Position numbers and translations under genes: made by a program | Part shown: positions 22,929 through 33,177 of the stretch, piece by piece | Numbering within the stretch: the stretch's first letter is position 1 | Layout of the letters: every line of letters starts with the position of its first letter | Notes under the pieces: model-generated | What the model was told of the DNA's origin: nothing | The model's database searches: none | Seen by the model: the letters and a program-made list of their open reading frames with translations, nothing else | Assembly: GCA_022559985.1 (NCBI GenBank) | Contig: JAFJTR010000072.1 | Span: 62,001-126,000 of the forward strand | Length of the DNA: 64,000 nt | Source of the DNA: Parastagonospora avenae f. sp. tritici 18332-5 | Lineage: Eukaryota; Ascomycota; Dothideomycetes; Pleosporales; Phaeosphaeriaceae | Direction of reading: 5' to 3'

Positions 22929-24602
22929 ATGGATGAAGACCTCTGCATTCTAGAGGTACGTAAGGGGCGCAAAACGGTTACACGACTGCGCTGACAGCAA
23001 GACCTATAGGAGGAATACTGCCCTCCCGTGGACCCCGCCCTCGTTTCTGCTATCCTATCCGATTACGCAGGCCAGCCGGACGCTATTGGCCAGGCTAGAC
23101 AGATACTCGATACTTTCAAAGAAACAGCCACGGCTGAACAGCTCACCGACTTCGACGCATCGGGCAACAGTAGTGGACTCCATGAGAGCCCTGGCAAACG
23201 CAGCAACGATGCCGACTCGAACGCCGATACATGGGCAACGCAAACGACCCTTACCGACCACTCACATATCTCGAGCGAGCTCGCTGCAATGAGTCTTGAC
23301 GGGAAATCGGGCTCGAGCTCAGAAGGTCATTCGGATGGCGGATACTGGAAGGATCCTGAGCAATATACGACACCGAAGAAGGAGAATGTGCTTGCGGAAA
23401 CGTTCCCAAGTCTGCGTCCGGATCTCATTGCGTACACTTTGAAAAAAAGCGGAGACGATCTAGACAAGGCCACAGACGAGCTGCTCAACCACGTCTTTTT
23501 CGAGGACTCCAGGGCAAGTCCGACGGAGGAGGGTTCGGTCGCTAAGGGCATCGATGCTTTCTCCGAGGACTACCATGTACCACAGCGCAGCAAAAAGGGC
23601 AAGAATAAGAAGAGACAGAAGCTGGAGTTGAACAGTTTGAACTCAGCAAACACGTCCGATTCTGAGCCAATATCCCCTATCACCAATCACTGGGCGAACA
23701 CGAATCGCGACGTTGGATACATCATTTCGAGGACCAAATTAGGTCAGAAGACTGTCGCGTCCATATACCACGCCAACGGCGCGTCACTGTCGGCGACCGT
23801 ACTTGCCCTCGTGCGGAAGGAGATACAAGCTCACAAAAAAGATGGGGAGCCCGATGCAGCTCTGGTGCAAGACGCCATTGGGCTCAATGAAGCTTTCCCC
23901 AATATCGATCTGCAGTACGCCCTAGCACTTGTGCGACTCACTGATCCTTCAGTCACAAAAGCCCACGATCTTGCGAAAGCTCTCTTGGAAGTACCCGCCA
24001 GTGAGACCGGAGGGAAAGGAGGCATCAAGCTCGATTTTTGTTATGCACCGGTCAATCTGGCCGAGGAAGAGCCTGCATCACCACGATTGCCGGTTCTTGC
24101 GCCCTCTGCACGTTTCCATGACTCTGCATCGCTGGCTCGCGCACGCGGCGACGCCTTCCAGCAGGCCTCGGCCGCGTATCGCAAGGGCAAGTCGACTCCT
24201 CTCATGCGCCAAGCAGCGGGCTACTACGCGCAAGAAGGTCGCAACTACAACGCCAATCTGAAGGCTATGAGCCAGGTCGAGGCTGACTCATTTGTCACTG
24301 CGCAGTCTGGAACCACATATCTCGACTTGCATGGCGTAACCGTTGCAGATGCGACGCGTATCGCGAAGCAGCGCACACAAATGTGGTGGGACGGACTCGG
24401 TGAGCGTAGAATCCGCGAATGGGGCAATGCTCGTGGTGGCGTCGGCGAAGGCTATAGAATAGTCACGGGTCTCGGACGCCATAGTGAAGGCGGACGAGGC
24501 AAGTTGACGCCTGCGGTACTGAAGACGCTCATCAGCGATGGGTGGAAGGTCGAAGTTGGCACTGGAGAACTGCTCGTGACTGGGCATACAAGGCGGCGGT
24601 GA
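22929..24602 (+). CDS. CUE2: CUE / DUF1771 / SMR endonuclease, Cue2-like
   Basis: Two exons, 22929-22955 and 23010-24602 (54-nt intron), give 539 aa. The tiny first exon encodes nine residues and supplies the only ATG, because the long frame otherwise lacks one. A CUE ubiquitin-binding domain (VLAETFPSLRPDLIAYTLKK) is at about 136-175. Further helical CUE-like segments follow. DUF1771 (AAGYYAQEGRNYNANLKAMS) lies near 400-430. The C-terminal SMR nuclease domain has LDLHG at 447-451 and GLGRHS near 496. The order CUE, DUF1771, SMR is that of yeast Cue2 and human N4BP2. Cue2 cuts mRNA at stalled, collided ribosomes in no-go decay. The orthologue call is inferred from architecture. Confidence 0.85.
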
Positions 24603-25827
24603 TAGACGCTTCGCCATTCTTTCCCTGTACATATTGTAGACATTTAGAAGTGCAATTTGTGCATAGCGACGATGAAGCGATGAAGCATAGCATATCAGAG
24701 CGCTTCATGTAAATCCATATTAAGCACATAACATGAAAATACCATTGAGCGGCGTCATATTATCCAGCTTTCTTGATCATGCTATCATTAAGCAACGGAT
24801 TAGCCTTCCCACTAGCGGCGAGCTAAGTTTTAACCTTCCCTTAACCTCATTCTTCCACCATCCACCACTAAGAGTCTCAAACCAGAGCACGCAATGCAGC
24901 TGCGACATGTCAAATAATGCCTCTTACACGCTCTGTCGCGATGTAAAAGCAGAGCCTTGGTTTCAAAACGATGCCGCGCAAGTTTTGTTCGCACGGCATG
25001 GGCGCCGCGCTCCCGTTTCACGGGATGCGAAACCGAAACGGTGAGAGGGTCGACTGGGGCAGCAGCACGCCTTTCGCAATTGCCATCCTCGAAAAAGAAA
25101 TATTGGGGAATCCGGATGATCACTTCTATTGATGGCTCAACAAATCTTGAGATGCTGCAACTGCGCGGAGGGACGAAGGCTGAGTGGAAGTTTTGTAAAA
25201 GTGAAGTTGTTGGAGCGAACATGAAACACTTCACGAAAGGCGATCAACACCACTAACGCGCACATCAAACCAGTCTCTCGAGCGGAGAACTACGCACAGA
25301 GAAACCCCGGACCCGCGTAGAAATACCAACTAGGACAAAGCCTGGACTTTTGCGGGCGGAGAATTACATAACAGCAGTGTAGCTCCACCGTACACTCCCC
25401 AGACCCATCCACAAATAAGAAACGTGTGGAGTCCCAAAACACCAAGCATCGTTTCTGTCTCACAACACTCTTAGTTACAGAGCCCTGACGTGCCGGCGGC
25501 TCGTGTAGCAACACCATTGTGCCTGAGTAGCACACCCCGCGATGAACGGTCGATCGGTCCAGAACGCGTCAGCCGTCTGCTACCAGGATCGGTCCGTTTG
25601 GTTTCTTGTGGAGGTATATAGGGTGAAAGGGCATGCGATTCTTGGATTCGATATCCCATCCGATCGAGTCACTTTGAAGCAACTTGTCTCCTAAGTCTCT
25701 TTTCTTCCCTTTTTTATTCTTCCGTTGCTGCTAGTCGGCTTCTATATTATTACCTTCCTTCTTACTTGTAAATCACTGCCGGCAGTCTATTCTTAAACCC
25801 CTTCTTCACATATACACATTTTTCAAC
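24603..25827. other. intergenic, promoter of the secreted repeat protein
   Basis: 1.2 kb. A TATA-like TATATAGGG lies at about 25615-25623 and is followed by a long C/T-rich leader (25690-25800) before the ATG at 25828. Two copies of GATCGGTCC occur within about 60 bp (near 25550 and 25588). No gene seen. Confidence 0.5.
25614..25624 (+). promoter_or_regulatory. putative TATA box of the secreted repeat protein gene
   Basis: A GTATATAGGG match about 205 bp before the ATG at 25828, followed by a pyrimidine-rich tract, which suggests a strongly expressed gene. Confidence 0.45.
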
Positions 25828-27343
25828 ATGAAGTTCGACACATCCATCATTCTCGCCACATTGGCTGCTGCAGCCGTCGCGGCTCCCGCTCCATATGACG
25901 GTGTTGCCAGGCGCTATGTCGACACAACTGGCAACAAGCTGCCAGCAGAGTACGCCGCCTCTGTGCGCCGTATGGTCTCTGAGAAGGCCAACAACAAGCG
26001 TCAGTTGGACCAGCTCTTAGGCGGCCTTCTCGGCGGCAAGGGAAACGCTGGTGATGCTGGTGCTGGTGCTGGTGGTGCTGGCGGTCTCGCAGCTCTCCTC
26101 GGTGGCGCTGGAGGCAACAACGCCAACGCCGCGGGTGCTGGTGCTGGAAACGCGGCTGGAGCCGGAAACGCAGCAGCGAATGGCAAAGCCAAGGGCAATG
26201 GTGCAAATGCTGGCGCAGCTGCCGGCGCTGGTAACGCAGCTGCCGGCAAGGCCAAGGGTCAGGCCAAGGGAGCTGCCGGTGCCGGTGCTGGAGCTGTAAG
26301 TTTACTTCGCTTCATGAACTATATCAGTCGACTAATATGAACAGGGCGCGGTCGCTGGTGGTGCAGCAAACAACGGCACTGCTGCAGCTGGAAACGCCGC
26401 GGCAGGAAACGGAGCCGCGAACCTGGCTGGTGGCAAGGCCAATGGCAAGGCTAACGGTGCTGGAGCTGGAGCTAAAGCTGGCGCAGGTAAGCATGATTCA
26501 AATCCTGATTATGAAGCTTGACTGAGCTGACACTTTGAAGGAAACGGTGCTGCTGCAAACGCGGGCAAAGCCAAGGGCAACGGTGCGGGAGCTGCGGCTG
26601 GCGCTGGTAAGCAAGGTTCAAATCCTGGTTTCCAAGTTTGAAGAGGCTAACGATTCGAAGGAAACGGTGCCGCAAACGCTGGCAAGGCCAAGGGTAACGG
26701 TGCTGGAGCCGGAGCCGGTGCTGGTAAGCTCATTCCCTAACTCTTCTGAAGATCATCGAGTTGACATTATCAAGGCAACGGTGCTGCGAATGCTGGCAAG
26801 GCTAAGGGCAACGGTGCAGGTGCTGGAGCTGGTGCGAATGCCGGCAACAACGCAGCCAACAACGCGAATGCTGGAAACGCTGCCAACGCCAATGCTGGAA
26901 ATGCTGGCAACAACGCCGCTAACAACGCCAACGGTGCGAATGCTGGCAACAACGCCGCTAACAACGCCAACGGTGCGAATGCCGGTAACAACGCTGCCAA
27001 CAACGCGAATGCTGGAAATGCTGCCAACGGTGCGAATACCGGTAACAATGCTGCCGCCAACGCAGGAAACGCTGCCAACAACGCGAACGCAGCCAACGGA
27101 GCCAATGCAGCCAACGGCGCAAACGCAGCAAACGGAGCCAACGGAGCAAATGCAGCCAACGGAGCCAATGCAGCAAACGGAGCCAATGCAGCCAACGGCG
27201 CAAACGCAGCAAACGGAGCCAACGTTGCCAACGGAGCAAATGCTGCCAACGGAGCCAATTCTGCCAACGGCGCAGCCCAGAAGCAAGGCACCGCAGCTGG
27301 CAACGCCGATTCTGCCGCTGCCGATGCTCAGGAGGAGGACTAG
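25828..27343 (+). CDS. secreted Ala/Gly/Asn-rich repeat protein
   Basis: Five exons: 25828-26295, 26345-26486, 26541-26606, 26661-26723 and 26775-27343, giving 435 aa. A signal peptide (residues 1 to about 20, ending AVAAPAP) is followed by a likely propeptide with a Kex2-type KR site before QLDQLL at about 59. The rest is almost only Ala, Gly and Asn with some Lys. There are GNGAANAGKAKGNGAGAGAG repeats in the middle and NGANAA / NNAANNANAG repeats at the C-terminus. The chain ends in an acidic QEED. Introns 2-4 interrupt the repeats at the same place and phase (GA/G-N). There is no enzyme motif. A structural or cell-surface role is only a guess from composition. Confidence 0.82.
26487..26774 (+). 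repeat. tandem exon-intron units inside the repeat-protein gene
   Basis: Introns 2 and 3 (26487-26540 and 26607-26660) are both 54 nt, share about 39 of 54 positions by eye, and both read GTAAGCA..TTCAAATCCTG near the donor. The exons between and after them (66 and 63 nt) encode near-identical GNGAA..AGKAKGNGAG blocks. Intron 4 (26724-26774, 51 nt) has the same phase and position but is more diverged. Confidence 0.85.
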
Positions 27344-27506
27344 ATGGTTGGCGAAGAACATCAAGAGAGACTTCAGGCTTCGATGGGTGGCAAGCTCTTT
27401 CATGGATGATAATGATCGAATATTGGAAATTGGATATAGGAAATGTATATATAGATTAGAAGAGGGACACTATGAATTCACGCTCGTTACGATAAAGATT
27501 GGCTTG

Positions 27507-27508
27507 TT

Positions 27509-27543
<35 letters not shown>
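27507..27543. repeat. (GT)n-(GA)n microsatellite
   Basis: A short GT run passes directly into about thirteen GA dinucleotides in the 3' flank of the secreted repeat protein gene. Confidence 0.9.
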
Positions 27544-27548
<5 letters not shown>

Positions 27549-28335
27549 TTGTTGACGGGACAGTCACAACTGCAGAGAGGATTGAGGCGTAGCTAATGAA
27601 CGGTGTCCTTCTCTTTAAATTGGCGTCTACATTCCCCTAGTATTGTAGTGCTGACCATTCCATCGGCTAGCTAGTGTCTGGTCTCTCCTCTGACGTTTCT
27701 TCGTATAGGCAGAAGTGATTCTGACCAAGTAGCTTCATCATTTTCAAATACCTTCCAGCCCAATACATCGTTTATTCACGTATCGACTACATCCTGTTTG
27801 CGATGACTGCGTGAGCATAGTTACGAGAGTTTAATTCATGGTACTCAGTATTCTCCAACTTTTCTAGGAGTCATTTACCAAGGGGGTATTTCTTCCACGA
27901 CGCTTCTTGCTGTGTCAAGTATTATTCCTATAAGATCTCCTGGTCAGTACACCACAAGACTATCGACAGCTTATTGATACTAGAGAAAGCTAGATTCTGG
28001 CGTCTGAGACGTTGCCCCCAAGTTTGCCGCCCCTTTTCCTATTTGCTGAATTGCCCACCTATGGGGTAGATACTCCATGGTTTGTCAAACACATGTGATG
28101 TAAATATAAGTAGCTTGAACTTGATCTTAACGTTTAATCCTGTCATGATGCGGCGTGGTGCGTGGGCCGAGATCAGAATTTCTACGTTATGTTGATGGTT
28201 CTGGGTTCGCAAGTTTACCAAAGAAACGTGGCGAAGTCACAAATCTATGGCCATGCTGCCGCACATTCTATTTCATGGCAGTGGAGGTACGCTAATTCCC
28301 CCAAATCTACAAATTGAATATGAAATTCTGTAAAA

Positions 28336-28380
28336 GGTCTTGGGGGAAAAGAAGGCTGGTATTTCGTTTCCCCCAAGACC
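28336..28380. repeat. stem-loop with perfect 14-bp arms
   Basis: GGTCTTGGGGGAAA at 28336-28349 is exactly complementary to TTTCCCCCAAGACC at 28367-28380, with a 17-nt loop. No T-run or coding frame is attached. It could be a decayed transposon end or an RNA hairpin. Confidence 0.85.
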
Positions 28381-28442
28381 GAGACTCCATCCAAGCATCG
28401 ACTGTAATACTAAACGACAACAGCTCAGCCATACATCATCAC

Positions 28443-28458
28443 GCCATGATATCATGGC
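28443..28458. repeat. 16-bp perfect palindrome
   Basis: GCCATGATATCATGGC reads the same on both strands. It lies about 190 bp upstream of the ATG of the first DEDDh gene, so it could be a binding site for a dimeric regulator. Confidence 0.75.
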
Positions 28459-28649
28459 ATGACATCAGTCAGTACTCTTGAAGGGAGTGATTGATTTCGC
28501 CCGGTCTTCTCTGGAATATTCACTGTGGCAGCACAGACAGCGCAAGGCTACAACGACTAGTGTTCACCCGACGGCTGCCCCCACTCCTGCTCCCTCCTGT
28601 ATGAGATCCCTCCTCGCCTTGCTATAACACGACAACGATCCTCTAAACG

Positions 28650-29921
28650 ATGAAAACTTGCCAACGATCACAGCATCAAACAAGTCTCAACCTCGATCTC
28701 GACAACTCGGCCATCCATACGATCCTTGGCTTTGATCCATCATCGACTGTAAGCTTGCCTGGAATCCCACTCGAACCACAGCGCATTGACCAAAAGGAGA
28801 TACTCAACCCCTCAAGGTGTCTGAGTCGAGCATTCCCTCCCCTTCCCCGCGAGCGGTGCCTCGACTGCTCCTTGTCCCCCCCCCCCCAACTCCACTTGAG
28901 GAGCTCCAGAAAGCCCTCGCGCGTAGACTCGACAAAGATGTCTTCGCCCATTCTCTCGGCATTGGGAAGACGGAATATGTTCCTAAGCTGGCCGAAAACA
29001 TGATCGTCGTCTGCTTTGACACCGAGAGCTGGGTCCGTGACCACGACAAGTTGACCGAGATTGGTATTGCGACCTTCGACTCGCTCGACATGCGCACCTT
29101 CAAAAGCCCTGGAATGTATAGCGAGAACTTGCTGAAGCAAGTTTACTTCTACCATGCCCGCATTGAAGAGAACGCACACTTGATCAACATCAAGTACTGC
29201 CCAGGCGATCCCGACTCGAACCGCTCCGGACAGACCCGCTTCGTCAACTCTTCCGATGCCATGAAGATGCTCGAAAGTATCTTCAGGTGGCTAGTCGACG
29301 CAGAAGAGCCTGAACTTGGCTTCTGTCCAGTCATTGTCATGGGTCATGCCCTCAGCGGTGACCTCGCCATGCTCTCCCGCACCCTCGGCGTGCACGCGGC
29401 CGTCTTCGACACTGCAGTTTCGATCATCGACACACAGCAGCTGTGCCGTTCTCCAGAAACTGGTGTCGAAGGCCAACTTTTCCTACCGCGATCCGCATAC
29501 TGCCTGCAACGACGCCGCCATGACTTTGATCTGTGCGGTACACATGGTGCTGCCATCAGAGCTGAAGACTGAGAACTTCGGCAGCTCGACAGATGGAGGT
29601 CCTCGCACCCTCCAAGATGTCGTCGATGATATCGAGGAGGCCAGACAGTACCAGGACTGGTCTTGGGGTACTGATAAGTACTGCATCCGCTGCGCTCGAC
29701 GAGGCCATGTACATCGCAGCACTAGTAGCACTCGATGCCGTACGAAGGTTCAATGCAACCACTGCAGTGCCTCCAAGGCTTCGAACCGCCAGAAGGCTGC
29801 CCGTGGTCATGCAACGAAGAACTGTATTTTCTTCGCCATGCGTGGCCCCGAGGTAGAAGGAGAGGAGGATCCTGTCGATCGGATATCGAACCGAATGAGT
29901 ACGATGAGCTTTGACTACTAG
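28650..29921 (+). pseudogene. Gfd2/YDR514C-like DEDDh nuclease, copy 1 (frameshifted)
   Basis: Exon 1 is 28650-28748, intron 28749-28816 (68 nt, GTAAGC..CAAG), and exon 2 starts at 28817. The RNase H-like domain has the DxE pair in CFDTESW (D101, E103) and GHALSGD (D215). After SIIDTQQ (near 29440) the frame that continues has no family resemblance and stops at 29572 (284 aa). The +1 frame resumes with LQKLVSKANFSYRDPHTACNDAAMTL, which carries the missing His and Asp. It then has a Cys/His cluster (CIRCARRGH.., CNHC) and runs to 29921. Compared with copy 2, about 38 nt are missing between DTQQ and LQKL, not a multiple of three. No intron fits. A C12 tract (28876-28887) lies in the Pro-rich region. 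Probably a pseudogene, or a truncated, inactive protein. Confidence 0.78.
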
Positions 29922-30863
29922 GTCAAGCTCGGTAGAGGCATTGGGATAATGCGGTGTAGTCGCATCGTATAGCTCCAGTCGTTTCCATATTTTTCTTCAA
30001 ATGTACTTTGCTGTTTTGCCTATAAAGGCAGCTTTACATAAACATAGGATACCTTACTCATCGATGGATGATGCGGTGAAATTTCGCAGCTAGTCTTGTC
30101 AATAAGATATCATGCATCCACACTCACTTGCAGCATATGAACTAAGTGACCTTATTTCAGTGCATTCTTACTTGAGACTTATGCTTAATATTCGTGTCAA
30201 GACTAAAGTTCTGCTTTCAGTCTCGATGTTTGCGGATGCCATGCCAGGGCTTTGAACTTTCCTCAACCACAACGAACATAATGCATTTGAACTTGCCCAT
30301 TGAGGTAGAAGCCACGAATTGACAGCTTTTGACGATATTCTAGGCAAGCATCAATATGCAAGCAAGAGTTGAAACCGTATGTCCATGTCCGGGTGCGGGC
30401 TGGGCTCACGCGCGATTGCTGTAGAACCCCTGATTAGCCCAGCTTTACCCATGATCTAAGTGCATAACCCGTGATGTCATGTCCTAGTTCTCATGAGCAT
30501 GGGATATCACTTATAAAACCGTCTGCTATCGTCGGTTCCCTTGCCCTCGGTCAGTGAACGCCTCTATAGCGCGGGCCGTGGCGGGTGGCAGAGGCCCTTC
30601 ACCATGCGTGCGGCTATGAGCGTTTGTTGTCTCGAAAAAATCTGCGCACACAGTTTCTTTCACTTTGGTCATCGCGCATCGCACGCTCGCCCGTTATTTG
30701 TCCCATACCCGTAACTATAAGGGCTCATTTCGCCAACGCTACCCCTCCATCTCTCGTCCACAAGTTGCGCAGGAGCTCAACTACGACCAAGTCCTCGACC
30801 AAAGACATCTCAGGCTTCAAGAACACAGTGGAGCACCCGCAATCACGAGAATCGACTGCCATC
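29922..30863. other. intergenic, promoter of DEDDh copy 2
   Basis: 940 bp. A TATA-like TTATAAAACC at 30511-30520 lies about 350 bp before the chosen ATG at 30864. The frame of the downstream gene stays open upward past 30585 without an in-frame ATG, so a 5' exon cannot be fully excluded. Confidence 0.45.
30511..30520 (+). promoter_or_regulatory. putative TATA box, DEDDh copy 2
   Basis: TTATAAAACC in an otherwise non-coding stretch, the best core-promoter match upstream of the gene starting at 30864. Confidence 0.4.
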
Positions 30864-32642
30864 ATGGCCAATCCAGATATACCCACACCACTCGATGTGA
30901 TCAAAGACCGCTTCTCGAAGCACAGCGACTTCAAGGTTCTCAGCCATATTCTCGGCATCACAAGCATCGACATGGGTTACAGCGAGGACCCAGAGATCTC
31001 TCGCATCTACATTACCTCAGAGCAGCTGGCCCGGCACACAGTCCTGATCTGCCTCGATACGGAGCACTGGACCCTGAACAGTGACGAGATGACGGAAATC
31101 GGCATCGTTGTCCTGCACTCCCAAGATGTCGCCCCGATCTCGCGCGCAGGAGAGTTCGGCGATCATGGCTTCAATATCATGGAGCAGGCCAACTTCCACT
31201 TCTTGCGCCTCAAGGAGAAGACACACTTGCCCACGTCCAACATCAGGTCGCGAGGTCCAGAGGGCAACTCGTTCGGCTACGAGCGCTTCGTCACGTTCGC
31301 TGAGGCCCGCTCCATCCTCTGGAACCTCATGATCCAGCCCATCGACCATGTACCATCACTACGTGGCTACAACCGGCCCATCGTCCTAATGGGCCATTCA
31401 GTCGGCCACGATCGAGAGCACCTCAACGGAAAAGATCTGGGTTTCGACATAGACTCGCCCGGCACTGTTGCCCGCGTCATTGACACGCAGCAAATCACCT
31501 TGGATAGTAAGCACTGGTTCGGCTGCAAAGATCCAATCGGCCTGAGGACACTCGTTCAGAAATTGGAGTTTCACCACACCAACTCGCACACCGCCGCCAA
31601 CGACGCGGCCCGCACATTCATCTCTGGAGTACTAATGATCCTGCCGAAGGAAGCTCGTCAGAACTGTCGCCGCAATACGCAAAAGGTCGTGTACGATCTC
31701 GAGACCAGCAGTCGCGAGAACTTCGTGCCTCTTGGCGGCGTCGCGCTGTACTGCTGGGAGTGCGGCGAAGACGGCCACATGGGAGACCAGGAATGCATGA
31801 TGGTCGGGAAGTTACGTCGCACGGGTCCATGTGCTGAGTGCGTGTCTCGCGGATTCAACATCACGGCTTGGTACCACGTCGAGGCCCATTGCCACATCGT
31901 CCGGGATGAAGTTGCAGCTGAGCGTCTCGCCTGGTACAAAGGCCAGCCGGCGGAGTGGAAGCCCAAGTATCCTTTCGTTAGCAATGGTCGCCTGCAAGCG
32001 TACGCTCCAGACTCGCCTACGCCGACGCCCGCTACTGACGAGGAGATTGTTGCGCGCCGCGCTTGGTACGACAGGTGGAAGGATTCTAGTGAGATTCAGG
32101 AGCCTTTCGTCTGGATCGGTCGGTCGTTCGCGAACTCCCCTCTTGCTGGACAGGGACCGCCTCCGGGACAAAAGTTTCGTAGGCAATACCCGCCAGTGCC
32201 TGCCTTCCTGCCCACACCTCCTCCTGCGACTACGCTGCCTAGGCGTCCGGGTGGACCATCACTGCGTGGAGATTTCGTTGATAGACGCCCGTACGGCAAC
32301 AACATAGGTGGTCGTGGATATGCACAGCCGAGCTATCAGGACTACGCCGTTCAGCCGTATACTCACGGCATCTATGCCAACTTCGCTGGGGATAGTAGCC
32401 CATATTGTCAGCCACCGCCTTACTATGTCCCCAGCTACGACAACTACCCACTACCTGGTAATTTCAACAACCACCAACATGGTCCGTATCAAGGAGGCTA
32501 CAGCACCCGGTTCTACGGTGGTGGTGCAGGCTGTGGAGACTACCCCGACCAGTACCGACCTGGTCGTGGTGGTGGCGGCAGCCGTGGTCGCGGTAACAGG
32601 CGCGGCCGAGGCGATGGTGGTGGCAGGGGTGGTCACCAGTAG
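30864..32642 (+). CDS. Gfd2/YDR514C-like DEDDh nuclease with zinc cluster and RGG box, copy 2
   Basis: 592 aa, no intron. The RNase H-like DEDDh exonuclease domain spans about 35-260. It has CLDTEHW (D65, E67), GHSVGHD (D183) and SHTAANDAART (H242, D247), so all five acidic/His positions are present. A Cys/His cluster follows: C297, C300, H305, C311, then C323, C326, His and C343, probably binding two zinc ions. Residues about 390-592 are disordered, Pro/Tyr/Gly-rich. The tail is an RGG box (GRGGGGSRGRGNRRGRGDGG), typical of RNA binding and phase separation. I predict a 3'-5' exonuclease or RNA-binding relative of it. Yeast Gfd2 was found as a suppressor of Dbp5 mRNA-export defects, which also suggests RNA. 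The biochemical activity is inference. Confidence 0.82.
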   Translation: MANPDIPTPLDVIKDRFSKHSDFKVLSHILGITSIDMGYSEDPEISRIYITSEQLARHTVLICLDTEHWTLNSDEMTEIGIVVLHSQDVAPISRAGEFGDHGFNIMEQANFHFLRLKEKTHLPTSNIRSRGPEGNSFGYERFVTFAEARSILWNLMIQPIDHVPSLRGYNRPIVLMGHSVGHDREHLNGKDLGFDIDSPGTVARVIDTQQITLDSKHWFGCKDPIGLRTLVQKLEFHHTNSHTAANDAARTFISGVLMILPKEARQNCRRNTQKVVYDLETSSRENFVPLGGVALYCWECGEDGHMGDQECMMVGKLRRTGPCAECVSRGFNITAWYHVEAHCHIVRDEVAAERLAWYKGQPAEWKPKYPFVSNGRLQAYAPDSPTPTPATDEEIVARRAWYDRWKDSSEIQEPFVWIGRSFANSPLAGQGPPPGQKFRRQYPPVPAFLPTPPPATTLPRRPGGPSLRGDFVDRRPYGNNIGGRGYAQPSYQDYAVQPYTHGIYANFAGDSSPYCQPPPYYVPSYDNYPLPGNFNNHQHGPYQGGYSTRFYGGGAGCGDYPDQYRPGRGGGGSRGRGNRRGRGDGGGRGGHQ

Positions 32643-33177
32643 TAGGGACATGTGGACGATGAAGGAATGTTGACAGGGGTTCTGGACAAAGCATGGGGGT
32701 CTTCGATATACGTGAAATGACGTTTGGGGGCGTACTAGATGCTCCCGGAGTTCCTTGGAAGGTTTTTCTAGATGGCATTGGCGTTTGGTGGAAGGGCGTA
32801 CATACCTCCGGTACAGCACTTGGAAAGACGTGTTGAAGACTGCGGAAATGCGGATAGACGGACATGGAGATAATAAGAGAGAGTAAAATGCAAGAGGATA
32901 TTAGCAACCTGCCGACGCTATGCGATGACTGTACACGAGGGCCTTCTCTTGTGCACTTCCCAATAAGAGTGAAATGCAAGAAAAGCATACCACAACCTTC
33001 CGGCGCTATGAGGTGACTGTTCACGTGAGACTTGTCTTTCACTTCCCAAAGTCTCATCCGATCCACATCCTCACCACCCAGCTCCCAACCTCTTACGATA
33101 AACAACTCACCACCCAGACTGCCCATCGACCCGACCCGAATCTCAACTGACAACACTACTCACTCACCAAGCGCGCC
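32643..33177. other. intergenic between DEDDh copies 2 and 3
   Basis: 535 bp, C-rich just before the ATG at 33178. Two near-repeats, GTGAAATGCAAGA (near 32970) and GTAAAATGCAAGA (near 32883), lie about 90 bp apart. No gene seen. Confidence 0.5.

Larger units (their letters stand above)
27344..28649. other. intergenic with microsatellite and inverted repeats
   Basis: 1.3 kb without a gene. It holds a (GT)n(GA)n microsatellite, a 14-bp perfect stem-loop at 28336-28380 and a 16-bp palindrome at 28443-28458, listed separately. Confidence 0.55.

Noticed and set aside
24733..25256. frames of about 100 codons in the promoter of the repeat protein
   Set aside because: No family resemblance; region is AT-rich and lies upstream of a TATA box.
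26607..26630. GGTTCAAATCC, tRNA T-arm-like
   Set aside because: It lies inside intron 3 of the repeat protein; no cloverleaf around it, and the same text recurs in the paralogous intron 2.
30585..30863. N-terminal extension of DEDDh copy 2
   Set aside because: The frame is open but has no ATG; the other copies begin shortly before the nuclease core, so 30864 is preferred.
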